Assembly: GCA_006969905.1 (NCBI GenBank)
Contig: CP030887.1
Coordinates: 806,001-870,000 of the forward strand
Origin: Balneolaceae bacterium
Lineage (GTDB): Bacteria > Bacteroidota > Rhodothermia > Balneolales > Balneolaceae
Direction: 5' to 3'
Length of the DNA: 64,000 nt
Positions 8,090 through 17,231 of this stretch are shown here, piece by piece. Under the pieces are notes generated by a model. That model was not told the DNA's origin. It did no database searches and worked only from the letters and a program-made list of their open reading frames with translations. How positions within the stretch are numbered: the first letter of the stretch is position 1; each line of letters starts with the position of its first letter. Both the position numbers and the translations under genes were made by a program.

Positions 8090-9889
8090 ATGAGGTCTTC
8101 CTATTTCAGTTTACGGTGGAAATTACTTGCAGGCTTTGTGGGGCTTGTCTTGGTTATCGTATTGAGTATACTGTTAAGCCTGAGCCAGATTTTTGAAGCC
8201 CGTACAAAGCAGGACATCGATAATAACTTTGCAGAGGCCGGCAGAATTTTTGAGCGAATACAGGATATCCGGTTTCGTCAGTTACGACAAACGGCCATTC
8301 TTCTTGCTGATGTGCCTAGCCTGAGGGCAGCTATTTCAACAGGAGATACCGCTACTGTTACCCAAAAGATAAGAGATGAACTTCGTTTTTTACTCGACTT
8401 TGATCCTGTACTTCCTGATTCATTAATTCCCGAAGAATTTTACCTGGATCCGGATTCTGCCGGGCTGTTAATTGTAACAGATAACCAGGGAAAACCATTA
8501 GGACAGTTGGGAACACATGCTTTATCTCGCTTTTCCATTGCCGATCGTGCCGGAATACGAAATGCTTTACAAGGCGATATGCCTGCACAAACCTACATCT
8601 GGAAGGAAAAAGACCGCTATTTTAATGTAATTACCGTTCCTGTCTGGAGAGGCTTTAATCTTGCAGGAACCCTGTCTTATGGACTTCCGATCCGCCAACA
8701 GGAAGCTACTCAGCTTTCTCTTGATATAGGCCTGGAAGTCGTTTTTTATGTAGATGACCGATTGATCGCCCATACGTTTGAAGGTTTCTCGACAAGTGAT
8801 AAAGAACAACTAACACAGAATGTACATGAGGCAACATACCAGGCACTCAAAACCCAACAGGCGGCTTCATCAGGAATCAACCTTTCCGGTAATGACTGGC
8901 TTATTTACCTCGCACCCATGTTTGATACTTCCGATGAAGTTGAGGGCATACGCGGGTATTATGGTGTGGCTAAATCATTAACAGAAGCCCTTGTACCTCT
9001 TCAGAATTTATTATTTATCATTTTTGGGATTGGAGTTTTGGCTATTGCAGCTTCTATTGCAATTAGTGTCGTGCTTACAAACCGGATAACCCGCCCTATT
9101 GATTTGCTGGTTCAGGCGGTACACCGGGTAGAAAAAGAAGATTTCAGTAAAGAGGTGCCTGTTACCACAAAAGATGAAATAGGAACTCTTACCCAGGCTT
9201 TTAATCACCTCGTTGGTAGCTTGAGGGAACGGCTGTTAATGCTGAAATTTGTATCTGAAGCTACTTTAGATGCTATCAAGAAAGATCTTAGCCGTATTGA
9301 ACCCGGAGGGGAGCGCCGCAGCGTTACCGTATTCTTTTCAGATATCCGAGGTTTTACAAACTGGAGTGAGAAACATACCCCTGAAGAAGTCATCGATATG
9401 CTGAACAAACTATTGAGTTTTCAGGCAGAAGTAGTACAACAATATGGCGGTGACGTTGATAAATTTGTAGGTGACGAACTGGTTGCTGTTTTCCAGGGAA
9501 AGGATAAAGAACAACGAGCTGTAAATGCTGCTATTCATATTCAAAAACAGGTTTCATCAATGCTGACCGAAGGAGAAAAAGAACTCGCAGTAGGTATCGG
9601 AATCAACAGCGGAGAAGTAGTAATGGGTGCTATGGGTAGCGAAAACAGAATGGACTATACTGTACTGGGGAGTACTGTAAACCTGGGTGCCCGTCTTTGC
9701 TCTGCGGCCGATAAATACCAGATCCTTATATCAGAACCTGTTTACCTGAACCTGGAAAGAAGAATTCCGGCAAAAAGCTTGGAATCAATTCTGGCGAAGG
9801 GCATTGAGCAGCCGGTCCCGGTCTTCGAAGTAAACTGGAGCAATGAAACACAAGCTAACATTTCGGTTAAAGAACTAAACAATGAATAA
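8090..9889 (+). CDS. Membrane-bound class III adenylyl cyclase with periplasmic sensor and HAMP domain
   Basis: 599 residues. TM1 at about 12-32, a periplasmic sensor region of about 270 residues (dCache-like), TM2 at about 305-328, HAMP (NRITRPIDLLVQAVHRVEKEDF), then a class III nucleotidyl cyclase domain. Catalytic residues are all present: metal-binding D418 (FFSDIRGFT) and D462 (FVGDELV), purine-specifying K458 and D522 (MDYTVLG), and transition-state N531 and R535. The Lys/Asp pair predicts ATP rather than GTP as substrate. ATG follows the cupredoxin stop by 3 nt and the end overlaps the barrel gene by 8 nt. This suggests that an extracytoplasmic signal, possibly relayed by the cupredoxin, sets cAMP levels. 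Confidence 0.93.
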   Translation: MRSSYFSLRWKLLAGFVGLVLVIVLSILLSLSQIFEARTKQDIDNNFAEAGRIFERIQDIRFRQLRQTAILLADVPSLRAAISTGDTATVTQKIRDELRFLLDFDPVLPDSLIPEEFYLDPDSAGLLIVTDNQGKPLGQLGTHALSRFSIADRAGIRNALQGDMPAQTYIWKEKDRYFNVITVPVWRGFNLAGTLSYGLPIRQQEATQLSLDIGLEVVFYVDDRLIAHTFEGFSTSDKEQLTQNVHEATYQALKTQQAASSGINLSGNDWLIYLAPMFDTSDEVEGIRGYYGVAKSLTEALVPLQNLLFIIFGIGVLAIAASIAISVVLTNRITRPIDLLVQAVHRVEKEDFSKEVPVTTKDEIGTLTQAFNHLVGSLRERLLMLKFVSEATLDAIKKDLSRIEPGGERRSVTVFFSDIRGFTNWSEKHTPEEVIDMLNKLLSFQAEVVQQYGGDVDKFVGDELVAVFQGKDKEQRAVNAAIHIQKQVSSMLTEGEKELAVGIGINSGEVVMGAMGSENRMDYTVLGSTVNLGARLCSAADKYQILISEPVYLNLERRIPAKSLESILAKGIEQPVPVFEVNWSNETQANISVKELNNE

Positions 9890-11120
9890 ATATTTTCTTT
9901 TTGCCGCTTTTCTATTCTTTATAATGCTAAAAGGGGTTCTTGCGAATGCCCAGGTGAATATTGCTGCCCTTACCGATTTTGAAATCCGGATGGCGGGAAA
10001 AAATTCTTCTCCGTATATAAATCAAACTCCGGGAGATAATCTTTCAGCATATACTCCAAATATTCGTCTTTTTATGTCAGCCGGTGTTTCGGATCAATGG
10101 TTTGTTAACTCGGTATTACAGGCAGATCATTATGAAGGTGAAAAGTTAAGCACCCCTTTCTTTTCCCTTATGAATGTGAACTGGTCACCCAACATTAACT
10201 CTGATTTTATTGTAACCCTTGGAAGATTTGTAACCCCTTATGGTTCCTACTCTACCCGTTTTCTTTCCTCTGAAAATCCTTTTGTTCATCTACCTCTTTC
10301 TATTGCATCGGGCCTTCCGTTAAGTAAACGTTTAGGATTTTTAAGCGGGGCTAAAGAAAGCCCGGAAAGGATCGGAAAGGTGTATGGCAAAGATGAAAAA
10401 GGTCTTACCATGATTTACCAGCGAATGTACTCGCAGGGACTTAAGGCTGCCTATAGCTTTGGTGAATCTGATTGGGCGAGCTTTGATATTGCCTATACAC
10501 TGGCCCCTGCTTCTTCAAATTTAGATTACGGACAACAAGACACCCCGGCCTTAACCGGTAGAGTGATTTTAAAACCTGCTGTCTGGGCCGAAATTGGGTT
10601 TTCTTACAGTAGTGGTACTTTTCTTACCGAAGATACTGCTAATGATACTTTACTCATCTATGACTTATCCTCTTATAAGCAAAACCTTCATGGAGCCGAC
10701 CTGTCTTTAAATTACCGCTATTACAAACTTAACCTGGCATATAATTACAGTCACTGGAAGGCTCCGTATTATGACCAGAATACCTCCACTTCAGATAGCC
10801 GGAGAACCGGAAAAGCTTCTGTAAGTCATCTATCTGCTGAACTAATTATGGATTTCCCGTTTTTGGTGGGTGGATATTTTGCTGCCCGTTATGAAAAAAT
10901 GATTTCAGGAGATATTGAACTATACAGAAGGGATAGTTCTGGTCAGAAAACAGACCAGACATTTACGATCTGGACTTACGACAGGGAGAGGATTGAGTTA
11001 GTTGCAGGTTATAAACTTCACCAGAATATTATTTTTAAGGCCTCCTATCTTTATTCAGATGATACGGGTCCCCAACTGGACGATGATGTTTTTGCGCTAC
11101 AACTTAGCGTATTGTTTTAG
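9882..11120 (+). CDS. Outer-membrane beta-barrel (porin-like) protein
   Basis: 412 residues with a signal peptide (FLFAAFLFFIMLKGVLANAQ) cut near residue 24, then many alternating amphipathic beta-strands rich in aromatic residues. It ends ALQLSVLF, with the terminal Phe typical of BAM-inserted barrels. No plug domain, so a porin or channel rather than a TonB-dependent receptor. It overlaps the cyclase end by 8 nt (ATGAATAA), which fixes its start and makes it the third gene of the cupredoxin-cyclase operon. Substrate unknown. Confidence 0.82.
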   Translation: MNKYFLFAAFLFFIMLKGVLANAQVNIAALTDFEIRMAGKNSSPYINQTPGDNLSAYTPNIRLFMSAGVSDQWFVNSVLQADHYEGEKLSTPFFSLMNVNWSPNINSDFIVTLGRFVTPYGSYSTRFLSSENPFVHLPLSIASGLPLSKRLGFLSGAKESPERIGKVYGKDEKGLTMIYQRMYSQGLKAAYSFGESDWASFDIAYTLAPASSNLDYGQQDTPALTGRVILKPAVWAEIGFSYSSGTFLTEDTANDTLLIYDLSSYKQNLHGADLSLNYRYYKLNLAYNYSHWKAPYYDQNTSTSDSRRTGKASVSHLSAELIMDFPFLVGGYFAARYEKMISGDIELYRRDSSGQKTDQTFTIWTYDRERIELVAGYKLHQNIIFKASYLYSDDTGPQLDDDVFALQLSVLF

Positions 11121-11227
11121 CTTTATCATGATTGGTGTTCAATTAAAATTCATTTAATTAATACGTTTATAAGAAATATTAGAATTTACTATACTTATTC
11201 AATTAATTTTAGTCATCTAAATTTATT

Positions 11228-11668
11228 ATGAATAAAAAAATTAGTAAAGAACCAACTATTAATGAAGAAGAGTATGATGTTCTTTTTAATTGGTATAGTG
11301 AATGGGTTCGTATTTGTAAATTACTAACTACTTTTTCATTCGGTGCAATTGGTTTTACCATGCTTATTTTAGATGCAAATAATGGGCAAATGGTTCCTCT
11401 GGAACAAATAGATAAAGTTAAAACTAGTTGGCTTTTTTTAGGTTTAGGGGGTCTTTTATCTGGAGTTAGTATTGCTTTTGCTTATATGTGGCTGGATTCA
11501 TTTTCTCGTGCCCGGATGCCCTCACTAGTAGGTAAAATTGTATTTTCAAAGCCGTTCAAAAGTATCTTAAAATTGGGCCTAGGTGGCTGGATTGTTTCGC
11601 TTTTAGCCGCAATAAGTATTTTGATAGGTCTATACTTCTTTATTAATGCAGTATGGGTTTCACTTTAA
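11228..11668 (+). CDS. Small membrane protein, AT-rich, unrecognised
   Basis: 146 residues, not recognised. About 30 polar residues precede three hydrophobic helices at about 35-55 (FSFGAIGFTMLIL), 70-92 (WLFLGLGGLLSGVSIAFAYM) and 116-142. The preceding 107 nt and the gene itself are visibly more AT-rich than the neighbouring operons, and many codons end in A/T. It is followed after 19 nt by a CPBP-type membrane protease gene, so the two probably work together. Function unknown; roles as a partner or substrate of the protease, or as a bacteriocin-immunity type pair, are guesses. Confidence 0.68.
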   Translation: MNKKISKEPTINEEEYDVLFNWYSEWVRICKLLTTFSFGAIGFTMLILDANNGQMVPLEQIDKVKTSWLFLGLGGLLSGVSIAFAYMWLDSFSRARMPSLVGKIVFSKPFKSILKLGLGGWIVSLLAAISILIGLYFFINAVWVSL

Positions 11669-11687
11669 AAAATTTAGTCCATAACAA

Positions 11688-12209
11688 GTGAAAGATTTTT
11701 TTCTGCAAAATATTGTTGCTGGAATTTCGCACCCCCCTACTTTTTGGAAGCTTAAGGTTTTTGTTCCATTTATTCTTTTTGCATCATTCTCATTTTCTTA
11801 TGGCTTATTAGTGGAACTATTCCAATTTGGTTTATTGGAATCAAATCTCATTTTTATTCTCCCTTTGACTTTGTTTATTTTCCCATCATTGCTTGAAGAA
11901 CTTTTTTTTAGAGGTCTATTTATTCCTTATGATTTAGACAAAAAAAGCAATGTGCAGAAAGTTTTCTGGATATCAATTAGTACCTTTTTGTTCGTTCTAT
12001 GGCACCCAATAAATGCCTTAACAATTAATAAAGGGGCTCAAAGCCTTTTTTTAAATCCACACTTTCTTTTGATTGTTACACTTTTAGGCATAACATGTAG
12101 CTATACGTATATGCGGTCTAAATCTCTTTGGGTCCCCATCCTTATTCATTGGATTACTATTGTTGTTTGGGTTTTCGTACTTGGGGGAAGAAATCTTATT
12201 CTGCAATAG
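11688..12209 (+). CDS. CPBP-family intramembrane metalloprotease
   Basis: 173 residues with about five TM helices. It carries two of the family's catalytic motifs: EELFFRG (EExxxR, about residue 65) and FVLWHPIN (FxxxH, about residue 105). The third motif is weak: a His in LIHWITIVVW without the usual Asn three to four residues on. This class (Rce1-like/Abi) cleaves within membranes; bacterial members serve in bacteriocin self-immunity, protein sorting or lipidation-independent processing. The start is GTG, because no in-frame ATG precedes the first TM. AT-rich like its upstream partner and shorter than most members, so it may be a recent acquisition. Confidence 0.78.
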   Translation: MKDFFLQNIVAGISHPPTFWKLKVFVPFILFASFSFSYGLLVELFQFGLLESNLIFILPLTLFIFPSLLEELFFRGLFIPYDLDKKSNVQKVFWISISTFLFVLWHPINALTINKGAQSLFLNPHFLLIVTLLGITCSYTYMRSKSLWVPILIHWITIVVWVFVLGGRNLILQ

Positions 12210-12235
12210 ATATATTAAAACACAGATAGTAATGT

Positions 12236-15200
12236 TTAATTCTCTATCGGCACCACCGGGTTTTCAATCTCTTCAAGTATTTCATCGTAGGCTCCATCCC
12301 AAATAGCTTGCAACTTTTGGAATTGTACATCTACTTTTGCTGCTAAATCTTCGAACACAGCATACTGTTGTGCTGTTGGCCTTCCGTAACCTGTAGCAAC
12401 CGTACTCTTTAGCGCCGCCAATTTATTATTCAGCTTGATGGGAAAATTAAGAACATCCTGGGTAGCCTCTGCCTTGGTTTGCACCAGTGCATTCTCTATT
12501 TCTGAGATAGCTTTCATCATAGCCTTAGCTTTCTCCTGGATCTCCTTATTGTTTTTTATCTCAGCCAGAGTTTCATTTAACTCATTCCGGACTTCCCTGA
12601 TACGATTAATCGTTTTGTGAGTGCTGTCAAGTTTGGCATTAATGGTTTGTACCAATTCAAATTGTGCAACCAAGTCCTCCTGCGAGATCATCGTTAGCCT
12701 TGGGTCTTTAAGTACTTCAAATTCCCGCTCTGCTATTATTTCTTCTCCAATAGTCAACCTAACTGTATATGTTCCCGGTACTGCATTTGGACCTGAAGTA
12801 TTTCCTGCCCACAGAATCTGTCTGCCTTCCAGGTTTGTAACTCCCGGATACTGCAAGTTCCATACAAACTTATTGAGTCCGGCTTTGCTGTTTACAACAC
12901 TTGGGCGGACTTCCTCTTCGTCCTCATAAAAAGATTTGCTTGGCTGAACAGAGCGGCCCCGGCTATCTTTTTTGCTTGAATAGCTTTGGATCAGTTCGCC
13001 ATCAGACTCCAAAAATTCCAGCTTTATTTCTTCTTCCACATTTTCTTTTAGGTTATAAAACACCACTACTCCCCTGGGCGGGTTTTCTCCTGTCGTGGAA
13101 CCGGGAGTAGAAAAACCTCCTCTTCCAAATAAGTACGTATGCTCAGGCTGGAAAAGATGGTTTTCAGATTTAGCGACCTGATCACTCATTTGATGAAGAA
13201 CTGTGAGATCATCCAGTATCCAAAAAGAGCGGCCCTGCGTAGCTACCACCAAATCCTTTTCCCGTTTATGTACTGCCAGGTCGGTTATAGGCACAGCCGG
13301 AAGATTAAGCTGTAAATCCTGCCAGTTTTCTCCGGCATCAAAAGAAACATACATCCCGGTTTCGGTTCCTGCATAAAGTAGCCCTGCTTTGTTGGGGTCT
13401 TCCCGGATCACCCTGGTAAAGTCCATTTCGGGAATTCCCTTTGTAATCTTTTTCCAGCTTCCTCCATAGTTGGTTGTTTTGTAAAGCATCGGCTCAAAAT
13501 CGTTGAACTTGTACCGTGTGGCAGCAAAGTAAGCGGTTCCTGCGTCATGATTAGAAGCATCCAGTATGCTGATCATAGCTTCAGGCAAGCCTTTCGGCGT
13601 TACATTTGTCCATGTCTTTCCATTATCCCTGCTGATGTGAATCAAGCCGTCATCTGCACCCGCCCAAAGTAAACCCGGCTCAATGGGAGATTCCACAAAA
13701 GTAAAAATAGTATTATAGTATTCTACTGAGGTATCATCTTTGGTGATAGGGCCGCCCGACTCATCTTGCTTGGTACTGTCGTTTCTCGTCAGGTCAGGGC
13801 TAATGGTTTCCCAGCTCATTCCTTCATCCGTTGAGCGGTGTACATGCTGGGAAGTAGCATATAATACATCCGGATTATGGGGCGAAATAATGATCGGGAA
13901 GGTCCATTGAAAACGATATTTCAATTCTTTGGCTCCGGCTCCCATGGGATTATCCGGCCACACATCAATCCGGTCGCTTAATCCCAACTCTGAATCATAA
14001 CGATTCAGGTAACCTCCATAACTTCCACCATAAGTAACATTAGGGTTCTCGGGGTCGGGAGCGATATATCCGCTTTCTCCCCCGGCAACCGGCCACCAAT
14101 CTCTTTCAGTAATACCAAAACCGCCTGTACGGTTTCGAATAGCAAAGGTACTGTTATCCTGTTGGGCACCATAAATCATATAAGGAAATTGGTTATCCGT
14201 AGTAACCTGGTAAATCTGTGCCGTGGCAGAAGTATAGTATGATGACCAGCTTTCGCCACCATTAAATGTCACTTGGCCTCCTCCATCATCTGCAACAATC
14301 ATCCGGGTGGGATCCGAAGGCGCAATCCATAAATCATGATGATCGACATGGGGAGTCCTGATCCTTCTGAAAGATACCCCCGCATCGGTGGATTTGTGGA
14401 AACCTACATTAAGTACGTAAACTTCGTCCTGGTTTTTAGGCCCAGCAATAACTTTAGAATAGTACCAGGCACGCTGCCTTAAATTCCGGTCTTTATTTAC
14501 CCGCCTCCAGGTATCTCCCCCATCATTCGACAGGTACAAGCCGCCATTAATATTCTCAATAATAGCATAAACCCGGTTTGAATTTGCCGGAGAAACAGAT
14601 ACGCCGATTTTCCCTAATAAGCCTTTAGGCATTCCGGGGTTTTTAGAGATTTCTTCCCAGGTTTCCCCCCCGTCTTTACTTCTGAAGATCCCGCTTCCCG
14701 GGCCTCCGCTGCTCATTTCCCATGGGCTGCGATACGCTTCCCAAAGGGTAGCAAATAAAATTCTTGGGTTATTGGGATCAACTGCTATATCGACCGCACC
14801 GGTTTTTTCATTTCTGTAAAGCACATTGCGCCAGGTTTTTCCTCCGTCTGTGGATTTATACACTCCCCGGGTTTCATTTCCTTCTGTCCCAAAAATCTGG
14901 CCCATAGCTGCTACCCAAAGTACTTCCTCATTGTGCGGATGGACTTCTATATCCCCGATAAACTGACTTTCTCCTAATCCCAAATATGTCCAGGTTTTTC
15001 CCTCATCTGTAGACTTATACATTCCGTCGCCCGCACTCATATTGCCACGGATGTCTGTTTCACCCATTCCCACATAAATCACGTTTGGGTCAGATGGCGC
15101 TACACTTATAGCTCCCACAGAGCCCGTTTTAAAATATTCATCACTGATGTTGATCCAGCTGTTTCCTCCGTCCATGGTTTTATAGACACCACCCCCAGTA

Positions 15201-15433
15201 AATCCTGTATAGTACGTGTAGGGTTGGGAATCATGCCCCGAAACCGCCACAGAGCGACCTGCCCGGAATGGGCCGATGTTGCGGTATTTCAGATCTTTAA
15301 ATAAACTCTTTTCATAAGTGGATGTGGCGGTTTCTGATCCATGCCCAAAGGTTTGGGCAATAGTGCTGCCCGTAAATGAAAATGCAAACACTATTACTGC
15401 GATAGTGAGCGCTGACTTTTTCCATGCCTTCAT
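12236..15433 (-). CDS. Large secreted BNR/sortilin-type beta-propeller protein
   Basis: 1065 residues with a signal peptide (ALTIAVIVFAFSFTGSTIAQ). The first about 750 residues hold many Asp-box/BNR repeats of the form S-x-D-x-G-x-T-W (STDEGKTW, STDGGKTW, SKDGGETW, SNDGGDTW, SRDNGKTW), which build one or two VPS10/sortilin-like propellers. A beta-sandwich region (GTYTVRLTIGEE) and a C-terminal coiled-coil segment (about 920-1010) follow. This type is common in Bacteroidota and annotated as glycosyl hydrolase or sortilin-like, but I see no catalytic residues that prove hydrolysis. It is transcribed alone toward the CPBP gene. Confidence 0.88.
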   Translation of the reverse strand: MKAWKKSALTIAVIVFAFSFTGSTIAQTFGHGSETATSTYEKSLFKDLKYRNIGPFRAGRSVAVSGHDSQPYTYYTGFTGGGVYKTMDGGNSWINISDEYFKTGSVGAISVAPSDPNVIYVGMGETDIRGNMSAGDGMYKSTDEGKTWTYLGLGESQFIGDIEVHPHNEEVLWVAAMGQIFGTEGNETRGVYKSTDGGKTWRNVLYRNEKTGAVDIAVDPNNPRILFATLWEAYRSPWEMSSGGPGSGIFRSKDGGETWEEISKNPGMPKGLLGKIGVSVSPANSNRVYAIIENINGGLYLSNDGGDTWRRVNKDRNLRQRAWYYSKVIAGPKNQDEVYVLNVGFHKSTDAGVSFRRIRTPHVDHHDLWIAPSDPTRMIVADDGGGQVTFNGGESWSSYYTSATAQIYQVTTDNQFPYMIYGAQQDNSTFAIRNRTGGFGITERDWWPVAGGESGYIAPDPENPNVTYGGSYGGYLNRYDSELGLSDRIDVWPDNPMGAGAKELKYRFQWTFPIIISPHNPDVLYATSQHVHRSTDEGMSWETISPDLTRNDSTKQDESGGPITKDDTSVEYYNTIFTFVESPIEPGLLWAGADDGLIHISRDNGKTWTNVTPKGLPEAMISILDASNHDAGTAYFAATRYKFNDFEPMLYKTTNYGGSWKKITKGIPEMDFTRVIREDPNKAGLLYAGTETGMYVSFDAGENWQDLQLNLPAVPITDLAVHKREKDLVVATQGRSFWILDDLTVLHQMSDQVAKSENHLFQPEHTYLFGRGGFSTPGSTTGENPPRGVVVFYNLKENVEEEIKLEFLESDGELIQSYSSKKDSRGRSVQPSKSFYEDEEEVRPSVVNSKAGLNKFVWNLQYPGVTNLEGRQILWAGNTSGPNAVPGTYTVRLTIGEEIIAEREFEVLKDPRLTMISQEDLVAQFELVQTINAKLDSTHKTINRIREVRNELNETLAEIKNNKEIQEKAKAMMKAISEIENALVQTKAEATQDVLNFPIKLNNKLAALKSTVATGYGRPTAQQYAVFEDLAAKVDVQFQKLQAIWDGAYDEILEEIENPVVPIEN

Positions 15434-15558
15434 AGTAATCCCGGAGTTGTTAGTTAGTTTTGAGGGGAAATGAACAACCGAATGTACCTAATGACAGGCA
15501 AGAAGTGAGTAAAAAGTTGTGAAGCAACTTCAAATTTTGAATAAACACGACAATTAGC

Positions 15559-15588
15559 TTTATTAGTTAATAACAACAAACTAATAAA
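15559..15588. promoter_or_regulatory. 10-bp inverted repeat just before the unknown gene at 15596
   Basis: TTTATTAGTT (15559-15568) and AACTAATAAA (15579-15588) are perfect reverse complements separated by 10 nt, ending 7 nt before the ATG. It could be an operator for a dimeric repressor or an RNA hairpin shielding the ribosome-binding region. AT-rich and unique in the window as far as I can see. Confidence 0.4.
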
Positions 15589-15595
15589 CAATACT

Positions 15596-16423
15596 ATGGC
15601 CGAACTTCAACCACAAAGGGAACCTGAGCGCTTTAATATGGAAAAACCTGTTCTTCTTACAATTAAATATGAAGGTGAAGTTTTTACTGCTGATGAAGTA
15701 GCAAATTTACTCAAAGCTTACACGGATCAGTATTCAAGATATATTGATGATGAGTTACTGATAATTAATGATATTAAAAAAGGGTCTTTAGAAATCTCAC
15801 TTCAAGAGATATTGAATTACATTGGTGCTGCTGCACCAATTATTGCAGAAAATGGTATTTATAAATTATATCAAGACTTAAAAACTGCATTTGATCTATT
15901 TAGAGAACGGTTACCCACTAAAGAGGAAGCCATAAATAATAATATTACTCAACAAAAATGTAACAACGTTGCTAACATACTTCAACCTGTTTCAAAGGAT
16001 AATTCTAACCAGCTAAATTTATCTGTAGTAAATGATAATAGTATCCACGTGCATTTAAATGTTAATGGTAATCAGGCAAGTACAATGATTAACCGAGTAA
16101 AAGAAATGAAGAAGATTCTAGCAGAAAAAACATCATTTACTCTTCAAAATGAACCGTTTAGATATCATCAAATTAGAAAATCTATAAAAACAGGTACTGG
16201 AGATAGAATTTTTGTGGAAAGTATTTCAAACAAACCACTAAAAGTTAAGTATGATAACGTCTCAATTAAGGAAGACATTGTAGAATCAAATGAAAACACA
16301 TTCAATTTTATCTTTTTTGCTAACATGACAGTCCAGCTAAAAGAAGATCTTCCTGATACAATAATTATTAATGAGTTAAGTGATCAAATGACCATTAATG
16401 AATTCACCCAAACACAAACCTGA
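15596..16423 (+). CDS. Unrecognised soluble protein, AT-rich
   Basis: 275 residues, no signal peptide, no convincing TM helix. The N-terminal third contains I-x-DI-x-KGSLEISL followed by a mildly hydrophobic helix (ILNYIGAAAPIIAENGI). The middle is Asn-rich (SVVNDNSIHVHLNVNGN) and the C-terminal third looks like a beta-rich domain (KPLKVKYDNVSIKED). I cannot name the family, although the GSLEI block looks like a conserved element of a widespread hypothetical family. The gene is more AT-rich than its surroundings, and its last 20 nt overlap the 3' end of tonB on the other strand. It stands alone, with an inverted repeat 7 nt before its start. Possibly acquired; function unknown. Confidence 0.72.
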   Translation: MAELQPQREPERFNMEKPVLLTIKYEGEVFTADEVANLLKAYTDQYSRYIDDELLIINDIKKGSLEISLQEILNYIGAAAPIIAENGIYKLYQDLKTAFDLFRERLPTKEEAINNNITQQKCNNVANILQPVSKDNSNQLNLSVVNDNSIHVHLNVNGNQASTMINRVKEMKKILAEKTSFTLQNEPFRYHQIRKSIKTGTGDRIFVESISNKPLKVKYDNVSIKEDIVESNENTFNFIFFANMTVQLKEDLPDTIIINELSDQMTINEFTQTQT

Positions 16424-17225
16424 ATGTAATAGTACCCCATTGAGCCTGCTGGGGAGCGCCGCTGGGCAGGCGTGAAAATTTCCAGTTGCGCAGGGTTCTT
16501 TGTACTTCCTGCTCCAATTCGGGATTCATTTTTTTGAGTGGGATGATTCGACCTACTGAGCCGTCCGGACGAACTTCAAACCGTACAGAAATTACTGCTT
16601 CTGTATTGGAGGTATTTGTAGGCAAAGGTTGTACCATAGGGGCACGTTCCAAATCACCTTCCCATCTAAGTTCATAAGGAGCGGTTTTGTCGTCATCCGT
16701 TCCGGTTCCGGCATCTACATTTGTCTCTCCTGTATTCCCTTTTACATCACCGCTTTCCTCTGCACCTTCTTCGGTTTCCAGGTCTTCCTTAGCTTTGGGC
16801 GGTACTTCCACTACTTCTTCAGCTTCTTCTGCCTGCTGCTGGGTAGGATTTACCACTTCAGTATCGGGCGTTTTAACGGGTTCTTCCACCACATCTTCTA
16901 CCTGGTCCGGTAAATCAACAGGTTTGGTGTTTTCTTCTGTAGGGTTTTGCGGAGCTTCTTCCGGTTCAGGAACTTCTTCCTTTGGGTTTTCAGGTTCTAC
17001 TTCTGATGGATTCGGACGGCGATTGACTTCTTCTTCTTTCACTTCTGAAAAATCAGCCAATGTACCTGTTTGAAATTCCCCAAATTCCACTTCAATAAAA
17101 GACGGACGGAAGGACTGGTTCATGTCCAACGTAAACCAAAGCGAAAACAACAGTAGTACCACCGTCATACTTAGCGTGACCGTAAGTGCCAAACCATCAT
17201 CTTTATTAAACCGGGAGTTTGCCAT
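16404..17225 (-). CDS. tonB: TonB-family energy transducer
   Basis: 273 residues. One N-terminal TM helix (about 12-31, LALTVTLSMTVVLLLFSLWF) anchors it in the inner membrane. A long Pro/Glu/Val-rich linker (about 50-165) spans the periplasm, and a C-terminal TonB domain (about 205-273) has the VRPDGSVGRI-type motif and ends WGTITFRFVFG. It passes proton-motive force from ExbB/ExbD to outer-membrane proteins. It is the last gene of a six-gene minus-strand operon, 6 nt after exbD, and its 3' end overlaps the convergent unknown gene by 20 nt. The conserved SVG...P signature supports TonB over TolA. Confidence 0.92.
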   Translation of the reverse strand: MANSRFNKDDGLALTVTLSMTVVLLLFSLWFTLDMNQSFRPSFIEVEFGEFQTGTLADFSEVKEEEVNRRPNPSEVEPENPKEEVPEPEEAPQNPTEENTKPVDLPDQVEDVVEEPVKTPDTEVVNPTQQQAEEAEEVVEVPPKAKEDLETEEGAEESGDVKGNTGETNVDAGTGTDDDKTAPYELRWEGDLERAPMVQPLPTNTSNTEAVISVRFEVRPDGSVGRIIPLKKMNPELEQEVQRTLRNWKFSRLPSGAPQQAQWGTITFRFVFG

Positions 17226-17231
17226 AATATA

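Noticed and set aside
8090-9889. Guanylate cyclase assignment
   Set aside because: The Lys458/Asp522 pair matches adenine recognition; guanylyl cyclases have Glu/Cys-type residues at these places.
11688-16423. Anti-phage defence island
   Set aside because: The AT-rich genes here lack nuclease, NTPase, reverse transcriptase, TIR or cyclic-nucleotide effector motifs; CPBP protease alone is not enough.
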